A DNA stretch of 64,000 bases from Trissonchulus latispiculum (lineage: Eukaryota > Nematoda > Enoplea > Enoplida > Ironidae): NCBI GenBank assembly GCA_030248195.1, contig JASAND010023271.1:1-64000 (forward strand). The letters run 5' to 3'. How positions within the stretch are numbered: the first letter of the stretch is position 1; each line of letters begins with the position of its first letter. Both the position numbers and the translations under genes were made by a program. Positions 57,711 through 63,827 of this stretch are shown here, in pieces. Under the pieces are notes generated by a model. It was given only the letters and a program-made list of their open reading frames with translations, did not search any database and had not been told where the DNA came from.

Positions 57711-57792
57711 TTATGCGTCACCACTTTAAACTAGATAAAACCGGTTATGCGTCATCACTTTAAACTAGCTAAAACCAGTTATGAGTCATCAG
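57711..57792 (-). promoter_or_regulatory. 34-bp tandem repeat with TGCGTCA/TGAGTCA motifs
   Basis: Units TTATGCGTCACCACTTTAAA (57711), TTATGCGTCATCACTTTAAA (57745) and TTATGAGTCATC (57779) lie just upstream of the 57689 start. TGAGTCA equals an AP-1 site and TGCGTCA is CRE-like; the role is inferred. Confidence 0.55.
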
Positions 57793-57848
57793 TGATTAAT
57801 TACCTTTACACTTTTGTAACGCCAACTGGCGGAAACCTCGGTTAGAGG

Positions 57849-57854
57849 TTTATT
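57849..57854 (-). terminator. Candidate polyadenylation signal, minus strand
   Basis: TTTATT (AATAAA inverted) lies 12 bp past the stop of the 57867-58145 gene. Confidence 0.5.
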
Positions 57855-57866
57855 GATTGTCTTTTC

Positions 57867-58145
57867 TTAAGTCGAATCCTTGATGTAAGTGACGTAGAGC
57901 TCGACATTCTGTTTCTTGTTGAGCATCATAGCGACTTCCCGTTTTGGGAAGTGCTCAACATCCGTCAATCCGATTGGTACCAAGCAGCCGCTGCCAGTGT
58001 TGACAATTATTGACACTTTGCTCTTTCCCCTTAGCAGCTCCTCCAGTCTTCCGACCCAGCTTTCGCTATTCATTGGGACGCGATCATCAATTTGAATCCA
58101 AATCAAACCAAAGTTTGATTCTCTGTGTTGATATGGATAAATCAT
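57867..58145 (-). CDS. Polinton accessory protein, 92 residues, unknown
   Basis: ATG at 58143-58145, stop at 57867. No signal peptide or membrane segment; mixed alpha/beta-looking composition with a central LLRGKSKVSIIVNTGSGCLV stretch. A TATA-type motif CTAAATTAATATAAAG lies 59 bp upstream on the same strand, and an AATAAA 12 bp downstream, which supports it as a real transcription unit. I do not recognise the family. Confidence 0.6.
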   Translation of the reverse strand: MIYPYQHRESNFGLIWIQIDDRVPMNSESWVGRLEELLRGKSKVSIIVNTGSGCLVPIGLTDVEHFPKREVAMMLNKKQNVELYVTYIKDST

Positions 58146-58204
58146 TGCAGTTGTCTGTTGTTGTTTGTTGTCTTTTGTAGCTTACAATTTCCAAAACGTC
58201 AATC

Positions 58205-58220
58205 CTTTATATTAATTTAG
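58205..58220 (-). promoter_or_regulatory. TATA-type promoter motif CTAAATTAATATAAAG (minus)
   Basis: The 16-bp string is identical to that at 58970-58985 on the plus strand. It overlaps the stop codon of the upstream minus-strand gene and precedes the 58145 start by 59 bp. Confidence 0.6.
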
Positions 58221-58600
58221 AAGTGTCCAGCAAGAATTCGCTTGATTACAATCAAATCATTGTGATCGGTGAATTTGACTTCTTCCATTTTGTCGTAGAC
58301 ATAGGTTAGTCGTCGATTCTCGTCATAGCAATATTCAATGCAGTGGTCCCAATCCAGGTATGGGCATCCAGACTTGTTCCGCTTGGTACTGTCCGTTTCT
58401 CTACACAAATGCAAATTGCAATCAGACAATCGATGGTACAAACTTCGTCCTTTCGTTGGATGTAGGGATAGTGCAGTCTCGTTGGACTTTGTGATTATTA
58501 CATCTCGGTCGCACATGGTAACATTGAAATCATTAATGACGTAGTGAACGTCACAACCTATCGCAAAGACTATTAAGTTTAGTGCTAGTGTCCAGATCAT
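58217..58600 (-). CDS. Polinton accessory protein: small secreted Cys-rich protein
   Basis: 127 residues. Residues 1-15 (MIWTLALNLIVFAIG) form a clear signal peptide, with cleavage likely near Cys16. The mature part has seven cysteines and two N-glycosylation sequons (NVT near 25, NET near 40), as expected of a secreted or virion-surface protein made through the ER. No membrane anchor follows. The family is not recognised. A GATATAAG motif lies just upstream (about 58610-58620). In this position an effect on the host is plausible but not shown. Confidence 0.65.
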   Translation of the reverse strand: MIWTLALNLIVFAIGCDVHYVINDFNVTMCDRDVIITKSNETALSLHPTKGRSLYHRLSDCNLHLCRETDSTKRNKSGCPYLDWDHCIEYCYDENRRLTYVYDKMEEVKFTDHNDLIVIKRILAGHF

Positions 58601-58655
58601 TGTTCAGTATCCTTGTGCTTATATCCTTAACACATTCCTCTGTCGTTACGTTCTT

Positions 58656-58661
58656 TTTATT
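58656..58661 (-). terminator. Candidate polyadenylation signal, minus strand
   Basis: TTTATT (AATAAA inverted), 40 bp past the stop of the 58701-58967 gene. Confidence 0.45.
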
Positions 58662-58700
58662 AACACTTGGAAACGTGATGTCATTTCATGATTGTCTATA

Positions 58701-58967
58701 TTATTTCAGCCATCGGTGACCACAATGAGTATAGATACAAATGGCACACCATATTTCTACCACATTGCGATTTAGTCGATGTTCAGTTGTCAAGTTCCTG
58801 CAGAATTCGATAAATACATGGATTCTAGGCACAGTGACGTCATCAAATAGATGATCACATATCTTCATTAAAGTATCAAGGGTAGGGTTTGCTTCCTTAG
58901 CCATCTGTCGTAACTCTGGATTTGAAATAGTCGTACAGTTCTTAACATAATGTAGTACCTTGTCCAT
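58701..58967 (-). CDS. Polinton accessory protein, 88 residues, helical, unknown
   Basis: ATG at 58965-58967. The sequence alternates charged and hydrophobic residues consistent with several amphipathic helices (for example ELRQMAKEANPTLDTLMKIC and IHVFIEFCRNLTTEHRLN). No signal peptide. It is divergent from the 59004 gene with only 36 bp between the two ATGs, so they share a bidirectional promoter. The family is not recognised; a death-fold-like bundle crossed my mind but nothing specific supports it. Confidence 0.55.
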   Translation of the reverse strand: MDKVLHYVKNCTTISNPELRQMAKEANPTLDTLMKICDHLFDDVTVPRIHVFIEFCRNLTTEHRLNRNVVEIWCAICIYTHCGHRWLK

Positions 58968-58969
58968 GT

Positions 58970-58985
58970 CTAAATTAATATAAAG
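58970..58985 (+). promoter_or_regulatory. TATA-type promoter motif CTAAATTAATATAAAG (plus), bidirectional region
   Basis: An exact copy of the minus-strand motif at 58205-58220. It sits in the 36-bp gap between divergent genes, 18 bp before the ATG at 59004; its AT-rich core could serve both strands. Confidence 0.6.
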
Positions 58986-59003
58986 ACCGTAAGCATAATA
59001 TGT

Positions 59004-59426
59004 ATGTATGTACGTATAAACACAGAAATGGAAGTGAAGTGTTTTGTTTTTATTGGATTGACGCTGGCAGTCTCAAGTGTCACTATATTAATCATGACGA
59101 CGGCTTATGCATTTTTACCCATACCCCGGAATGACACTTTTGATCCAATTATCATTCAACTACACCCAAACGGAGAAACAGAGTTGATTCAAAACGATCA
59201 AAGAGAAACCTTCAGTAAAAAAGCATTGCACAAAGTGCAACAGTTTTTTCATAAGTGCTTCAACCAAAACTGTAACTTAATTGAAACAGATTGTCTATTA
59301 TGCCCTTATAAGGCGGAACAATATAACATTGCACTCTGTATGGCTGACGACAAGCAAGTCATGTTTGCAAGAATTGGGTCAATGCACGTGACAAGAGAAG
59401 ACCTACTGAGAATATACGAACTCTGA
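59004..59426 (+). CDS. Polinton accessory type II membrane or secreted protein
   Basis: 140 residues. A hydrophobic segment at about 12-36 follows a short charged N-terminus, giving a signal anchor or uncleaved signal. The outer part has an N-glycosylation site (NDT near 43) and a cysteine cluster (FHKCFNQNCN..ETDCLLCPYK, then ALCMADD). A second ATG at 59028 would give a shorter N-terminus that looks more like a normal signal sequence and may be the real start. TATA-type motif upstream, AATAAA at 59432 just after the stop. Function unknown; the topology resembles the secreted protein at 58217. Confidence 0.62.
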   Translation: MYVRINTEMEVKCFVFIGLTLAVSSVTILIMTTAYAFLPIPRNDTFDPIIIQLHPNGETELIQNDQRETFSKKALHKVQQFFHKCFNQNCNLIETDCLLCPYKAEQYNIALCMADDKQVMFARIGSMHVTREDLLRIYEL

Positions 59427-59431
59427 AAGTT

Positions 59432-59437
59432 AATAAA
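59432..59437 (+). terminator. Polyadenylation signal AATAAA
   Basis: Five bases after the stop of the 59004 gene and 14 bp before the next TATAAAG. Confidence 0.6.
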
Positions 59438-59451
59438 AAGACCCAAGACCA

Positions 59452-59458
59452 TATAAAG
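59452..59458 (+). promoter_or_regulatory. TATAAAG box upstream of the zinc-finger/NADAR gene
   Basis: ATATAAAG lies 25 bp before the ATG at 59484, right after the previous gene's AATAAA. It favours transcription that includes the upstream C2H2 finger. Confidence 0.5.
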
Positions 59459-59483
59459 TCATGTACCAACTAAACACTTGTAT

Positions 59484-59780
59484 ATGCATTCGAGACAATT
59501 ACGCTTTTGTACTTACTGCGGAAAGCCATACGTTAACGTCAAGTCACTGAACAACCATATTATTATACATCATGGTGGCGACTTGCAAAGCATGCCAGAC
59601 GACCTTCGCGGACATGAAGGAGAAGCGAAGGCACATGAGAAATGGACACCCACGCTCTTGCTGTGGGCAGATCTTCAACACAATGAGAGACCTCAAATGG
59701 CACAATACTCAACACCACAAGAACAGAAAGAAGAGACAAGCAACGGACTGCATGAAAACCAAAACCAAAAGAGGAGATGA
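59484..59780 (+). CDS. C2H2 zinc-finger frame, upstream and overlapping the NADAR frame
   Basis: From ATG 59484 the frame encodes one good C2H2 finger (C-x2-C-x12-H-x3-H: CTYCGKPY...NNHIIIHH), then runs on without recognisable sequence to 59780. The next frame (+1) takes over at about 59572-59583 with a second finger at exactly the linker spacing expected of tandem fingers. So this piece and the 59572 gene look like two parts of one protein separated by a frame break, or by a +1 frameshift during translation. Confidence 0.5.
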   Translation: MHSRQLRFCTYCGKPYVNVKSLNNHIIIHHGGDLQSMPDDLRGHEGEAKAHEKWTPTLLLWADLQHNERPQMAQYSTPQEQKEETSNGLHENQNQKRR

Positions 59781-60246
59781 CCTGATGCTGGTGTCGGACA
59801 GTCACCCATTTTCAAACTACTACAGAGCCAATTTTGTCATTTATGGTGTACCTTTTCGAAGCGTGCAACAATTTTATGTGGCAGAAAAGGCAAAATGGCT
59901 TGGCGATCATGACAACTACAACCGTGTTATGCAAGCCTGGACACCGGAAGAAGCTACACGAATCGGGACAACCCTATCAACCGAGTATGATGCAGAATGG
60001 CAACAATATCGTGTGCCTACAGTGGAAATGGCAGTCAGAGAGAAAGTGCGACAGAATGCCCACATTGAGCAACTGCTACTAGATAGTGGAACTGCTCAAA
60101 TTGCAGTGGCTACAATGGACCCTTACTGGGGAATTGGTATGGAAGCGAATGACAGATTAGCCCTAAACCCCAAGAACTGGCTGGGTGAAAATGTGCTTGG
60201 TAAACTACTGATGAAGATTCGAACGGAAGCCAATGGAGAAAACTAA
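59572..60246 (+). CDS. Zinc-finger plus NADAR-domain protein
   Basis: 224 residues from ATG 59572. Residues 5-26 form a C2H2 finger (C5, C8, H21, H26). 30-49 form a second one lacking its first Cys (R28 in that place; C31, H44, H48). 76-218 are a NADAR (YbiA/DUF1768) domain: HPFSNYY, SVQQFYVAEKAKWLGD, TPEEATRIG, DPYWGIGM and NWLGENVLGKLLMKIR match the family blocks in order. The usual E-H pair before the conserved Lys (K106) is Q99-Q100 here, which could change or abolish activity. NADAR proteins act on ADP-ribose-linked or riboflavin-pathway compounds; some remove ADP-ribose from guanine in DNA (family knowledge). In a Polinton, countering ADP-ribosylation-based host defence is an inference. 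AATAAA follows at 60269. Confidence 0.85.
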   Translation: MVATCKACQTTFADMKEKRRHMRNGHPRSCCGQIFNTMRDLKWHNTQHHKNRKKRQATDCMKTKTKRGDDLMLVSDSHPFSNYYRANFVIYGVPFRSVQQFYVAEKAKWLGDHDNYNRVMQAWTPEEATRIGTTLSTEYDAEWQQYRVPTVEMAVREKVRQNAHIEQLLLDSGTAQIAVATMDPYWGIGMEANDRLALNPKNWLGENVLGKLLMKIRTEANGEN

Positions 60247-60268
60247 GTTGCAGAAAGCAACAAGTGTT

Positions 60269-60274
60269 AATAAA
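60269..60274 (+). terminator. Polyadenylation signal AATAAA
   Basis: 22 bp after the NADAR stop. Confidence 0.6.
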
Positions 60275-60317
60275 AACACTTCCGCCTACCATCTAAATAC
60301 CTTCTACTAGCTATTTG

Positions 60318-60959
60318 ATGGTAATGGCACTTATACCAACCCCGTTTTTGATGTTTCAACATCCATTTACCTGTATTGTAGCAGCTCCTACTAAAGCTGG
60401 AAAAACTACATTTGTGTCAAGACTTTTACAACATGCAAACCAAATGGTTAAACCGGAACCAGACAGAATCTTATGGTGCTATGCAGAATGGCAAGAAGCC
60501 TATGAACGACTCCCGCATGTGACGTTTCAGAAGGGATTGCCAGATTTAGAAGAACTAAAGCGCAATAAGCACTTGAACACACTGATTGTATTGGACGACC
60601 TCATGTCTGAAGTTACAAAGGATTCTAAACTGATACAGTTATTCACTCGAGGCTGCCACCACTGGTCATGTAGTGTAATACACATTACCCAAGATATATT
60701 CTTTGCCAGAAGAACAAGCAGAATCAATGCACAATACATTGTGCTCATGAAAAATCCAGCCGATAAACTAACACCTCTTAACTTGGCGAAGCAAATGTAC
60801 CCAGGAAAGGTAGACGGTTTCATGCAAGCTTTCAACCATGCTACCAGCAGACCACATGGCTACCTACTGATTGATCTTGATCAGGCAACACCGGAGGAAT
60901 TTAGAATACGAACCAACATCTTCCCAGATGAGCTGAATGGTGTTTATACGCTGAAATAA
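60318..60959 (+). CDS. Polinton DNA-packaging ATPase (A32/FtsK-HerA type)
   Basis: 213 residues from ATG 60318. Walker A is APTKAGKTT (23-31), Walker B LIVLDDLM (about 89-96), and a sensor-like HITQD lies at about 122-126. These, and the short length, fit the genome-packaging ATPases shared by Polintons, virophages and large DNA viruses; the enzyme would pump element DNA into a preformed capsid. The N-terminus FLMFQHPFTCIVAAPTKAGK is typical of this family. The stop codon overlaps an AATAAA (60955-60960). Confidence 0.92.
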   Translation: MVMALIPTPFLMFQHPFTCIVAAPTKAGKTTFVSRLLQHANQMVKPEPDRILWCYAEWQEAYERLPHVTFQKGLPDLEELKRNKHLNTLIVLDDLMSEVTKDSKLIQLFTRGCHHWSCSVIHITQDIFFARRTSRINAQYIVLMKNPADKLTPLNLAKQMYPGKVDGFMQAFNHATSRPHGYLLIDLDQATPEEFRIRTNIFPDELNGVYTLK

Positions 60960-60960
60960 A
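60955..60960 (+). terminator. AATAAA overlapping the ATPase stop codon
   Basis: AATAAA contains the TAA stop (60957-60959), an economical arrangement also found in compact viral genomes. Confidence 0.55.
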
Positions 60961-61023
60961 CATAAAAGACATAAAGACGTAAATACATAAAAACCATATT
61001 TATACTGCATATTGCCTTACATT

Positions 61024-61362
61024 ATGGCCAAGAGATTCGAAAAGAACGCTGACTACTTGAGTGTCCTTTGCAAGTGTAGCCCAAAGCAACGCAAAGCTAT
61101 ACTCAAAACCGCAGATAACCAACTAATTGGAACAATCTGTGACTGTGTGGAAAACGTACTTGCTGGAAAAGTACCGCTAACTGATAGCGAAAAAGGAAGA
61201 CTGAAGAAGCACATAAACGTGCTAAGACGTGTACGTGAAAAGAAGAGTTTGGCCAGCAAACGAAAGGAAATTGTACAACACGGAGGATTTTTGCCCGCAG
61301 TATTGGCTCCTCTCATTGGTGTGGTTGGAGGTCTAATTAGTGATTTGATTTTAAGAAGATAA
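61024..61362 (+). CDS. Small basic Polinton protein with hydrophobic C-terminus (pX-like core protein candidate)
   Basis: 112 residues from ATG 61024. The N-terminal two thirds are lysine/arginine-rich and helical (CSPKQRKAILKTAD, EKGRLKKHINVLRRVREKK). The C-terminus GGFLPAVLAPLIGVVGGLIS is hydrophobic, then LILRR. This pattern is shared by an uncharacterised family common in animal Polintons and adintovirus-like elements and has been likened to adenovirus core protein X. A role in DNA condensation or membrane contact is inferred. Its last base is the A of the next gene's ATG (TAATG). Confidence 0.8.
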   Translation: MAKRFEKNADYLSVLCKCSPKQRKAILKTADNQLIGTICDCVENVLAGKVPLTDSEKGRLKKHINVLRRVREKKSLASKRKEIVQHGGFLPAVLAPLIGVVGGLISDLILRR

Positions 61363-61949
61363 TGGAATACTCGATACTGGTACGACCAGACTATTTTGAA
61401 CAACATGAAGAAGTAGCTGCAAAACAGATAAAACAGGCATTGCAGCAAAAGGTGCCCGATGATGTTAAACTGGCTCTATACCGTCAAGAAAACTACCGTA
61501 ATCGTCTCATCAAAGAGAAACCAAAAACCACGGTAACGGTTAAGTCAGACCTGCCAGTACAGACTCACCAAGAAACTGCTCAGACTGATCACATTATTGT
61601 CAATAACTTACCAAGGGCGGTTCAAACTAAAGGACAGATGCTGATCCAACACCTGCAAAACATTAGAGGGTTCAGAGTAAACGATAAAGGGGAAATTGAA
61701 TATAATGGTCAAGTTGCACCAGGATCACGCATTTTTGATCTTGTGCACGATTTTGTTCGTAAACGAAAGACGAAAACAGCCCAACCAGGTGACGATTTAT
61801 TTACCGAAGCTCTGCAAGATAGCAACGTACCGCGAGAATTTATAGGCAATTCTTCTCGTTGGATGGACATTGCAAAGCATAAAAAGCAAGTTGGTCGTGG
61901 TTCTAGTGTTTCAAAGGCCCTAAAACGATTAAAATGGAAGCGCTCTTAG
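61362..61949 (+). CDS. Polinton protein of unknown function between core protein and integrase
   Basis: 195 residues. Start ATG overlaps the preceding stop by one base. N-terminal MEYSILVRPDYFEQHEE leads into a helical, charged region; a central IRGFRVNDKGEIEYNGQVAPGS and a basic C-terminus (VSKALKRLKWKRS) follow. The central motif RGFRVNDKGEIEYNGQ with a following DLVHDFVRKR resembles conserved Polinton proteins usually found beside the integrase; function unknown. It overlaps the integrase by 16 bp. No polyadenylation signal separates it from its neighbours, which suggests shared transcripts. Confidence 0.78.
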   Translation: MEYSILVRPDYFEQHEEVAAKQIKQALQQKVPDDVKLALYRQENYRNRLIKEKPKTTVTVKSDLPVQTHQETAQTDHIIVNNLPRAVQTKGQMLIQHLQNIRGFRVNDKGEIEYNGQVAPGSRIFDLVHDFVRKRKTKTAQPGDDLFTEALQDSNVPREFIGNSSRWMDIAKHKKQVGRGSSVSKALKRLKWKRS

Positions 61950-63016
61950 ATAAACTATACTACAATCCAGATAAAAGCAGTGCGTTCACAGGCTTAGTAC
62001 CTTTATTTAGCGCAGCAAAACGCTTTATGCCAGAAATCACCATCAAAGATGTTCGAAAATATCTCCAGAAACAGTATACATATACAATGCACAAACCCAT
62101 CAGGCGAAACTACCCAAGAAGACGCTATGTTGTTGTGGGCATAGATAAACTGTGGCAAGTTGATTTGGCTGACATGGTCCGAGTAGCTGAAGAAAATGAC
62201 GGATACAAATACCTTCTTACATGCGTAGACGCATTCTCCAAATATGCCTGGGTAGTGCCAGTAAAGTCAAAATCGGGTAACGATGTGTCCACCGCCTTTC
62301 AAACCATATTGGAATGTGGTCGAAGACCGACAAACTTACAGTCAGACAAGGGAAAGGAATTTCTCAACGCCACGTTTCAGAAATTGCTCAAGACTAACAA
62401 GATTCACTTTTACACCTGTAACAATCCCGACATTAAATGCAGTCTTGTGGAGCGTTTTAATAGGACCATCAAAACGAAACTCTTCAAGTACTTTACTAAA
62501 AACAGAACATACAAATACATTGATGTACTGCCCCAATTTGTAGCTGGTTATAACAATTCTAAACACCGAAGCATAAAAATGACCCCAAATATGGCTTCCG
62601 ATCCGAAAAACCAAGAAAAAGTGACAATTAATCTGTACGGCACCCACCATCCTTTTCATTATGCTACTCCAAAACTTAGTGTAGGTGATATTGTAAGAAT
62701 TAGTCGCTCGAAGGGTATCTTTGAAAAGGGGTATCTTCCAAATTGGTCTGAAGAACTGTTCAAAATTACAAAGATTTCACCGGAGAAGCCACCCATGTAC
62801 GACATTAGTGATTTGCAAGGGGAAGCTGTGGAGGGACGGTTTTACGAACAAGAACTCCAAGTTGTTACTGAACCACAAACTTACTGGGTGGAAAAAGTCA
62901 TAAAAACAAGGGGGAGAGGTAAGCGAAAACAGTATTTTGTCAAGTGGCTAGGATACCCAGACAAATTTAACAGCTGGATTGACGAAAATGACGGATTTTT
63001 ACCTTCATCTACCTAG
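61934..63016 (+). CDS. Polinton retroviral-type integrase with chromodomain
   Basis: 360 residues. The catalytic D,D,E are D77 (LWQVDLADM), D138 (LQSDKGKEF) and E173 (SLVERFNRT), with 34 residues between the second D and the E. The N-terminal LDKLYYNPDKSSAFTG and the HKPIRRNYPRRR stretch are characteristic of Polinton integrases; the retroviral HHCC zinc domain is absent. Residues about 316-356 (YWVEKVI...KQYFVKWLGYPDKFNSWIDE) form a chromodomain that may direct insertion to methylated-histone chromatin. All three catalytic residues are present and the frame is intact, so the enzyme could be active. It would insert linear element DNA with 6-bp duplications (family knowledge). Its end overlaps the capsid-type gene by 29 bp. 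Confidence 0.95.
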   Translation: MEALLDKLYYNPDKSSAFTGLVPLFSAAKRFMPEITIKDVRKYLQKQYTYTMHKPIRRNYPRRRYVVVGIDKLWQVDLADMVRVAEENDGYKYLLTCVDAFSKYAWVVPVKSKSGNDVSTAFQTILECGRRPTNLQSDKGKEFLNATFQKLLKTNKIHFYTCNNPDIKCSLVERFNRTIKTKLFKYFTKNRTYKYIDVLPQFVAGYNNSKHRSIKMTPNMASDPKNQEKVTINLYGTHHPFHYATPKLSVGDIVRISRSKGIFEKGYLPNWSEELFKITKISPEKPPMYDISDLQGEAVEGRFYEQELQVVTEPQTYWVEKVIKTRGRGKRKQYFVKWLGYPDKFNSWIDENDGFLPSST

Positions 63017-63827
63017 CAATACCGAAGGCTTTAATACTCTCAGCAGCTTTCGCGTGAAGCTACCACACCGCATCGACTTGGACGGTCCATGGGAAGTTGC
63101 ACTGGTAGAGTTTATTTATCCCGTGACATGGGCAAATCTAGGCAGAAAAGTAGACGCAATCACGAGTATTCATTTCTCTGATGACAGCTCAAAGGCAAAA
63201 TCGCTACCCTCTCGACACTACGAAACCGTACAAGACCTTTGTGAGGGTCTAAACAAGAGCATACAGTACATGAAAAATAAGACTGGAGAGGTAGCCGAAG
63301 TCAAATTCTACTTTGACAATGACCTGCACCGAGTGGTGTTTAAGGTCTTTGAAAACCCAGACAATCTTGAACACCCCAACTTCTTTAGTGTCAAGTTTAG
63401 TGAAAGGCTTGCCTACATGCTCGGATTTAGCGAACGACTTCTAGATTCACAACCTCCAACAAAAGAAAGGGTAAATATAGACGACTGGGACGCATTAACA
63501 TCGTCTGATGTTGTAACTACACACAAAATTGTCGCCAACGGAGAGCCCGATATGAGGGCAGGATTTTACTCCATGTACGTTTACTGTGACATAGTTGCTC
63601 CACAAATTCTTGGCAATGTGACTTCCCCAATTCTTAGAGTTGTTCACGTTGAGGGTGAACATGGGGATATTGTCGATAAAATCTACAACAACCCTCACTA
63701 CGTGCCTGTCCTAAAGAAGGAGTTTGACACCATCGAAATCAATATAAAGGATGACGTTGAACGACATGTAGGATTTAACTACGGAAAAGTGTTTGCAAAG
63801 CTACACTTTAGAAGACAACAGCTATGA
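62988..63827 (+). CDS. Probable Polinton minor capsid (penton-like) protein
   Basis: 279 residues from ATG 62988; an earlier in-frame TTG at 62979 is not needed. The opening TDFYLHLPSNTEGFNTLSSF, KLPHRIDLDGPWEVALVEF and IYPVTW pattern is typical of a conserved family in animal Polintons and related elements. Beta-rich composition throughout fits a jelly-roll virion protein. I call it minor capsid rather than major capsid because of length (double jelly-roll major capsid proteins are much longer) and position. It overlaps the integrase end by 29 bp and the next start by ATGA. Confidence 0.7.
   Translation: MTDFYLHLPSNTEGFNTLSSFRVKLPHRIDLDGPWEVALVEFIYPVTWANLGRKVDAITSIHFSDDSSKAKSLPSRHYETVQDLCEGLNKSIQYMKNKTGEVAEVKFYFDNDLHRVVFKVFENPDNLEHPNFFSVKFSERLAYMLGFSERLLDSQPPTKERVNIDDWDALTSSDVVTTHKIVANGEPDMRAGFYSMYVYCDIVAPQILGNVTSPILRVVHVEGEHGDIVDKIYNNPHYVPVLKKEFDTIEINIKDDVERHVGFNYGKVFAKLHFRRQQL

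Noticed and set aside
59563..59805. Minus-strand frame opposite the zinc-finger region
   Set aside because: Shadow of the plus-strand gene, whose domains are clear.
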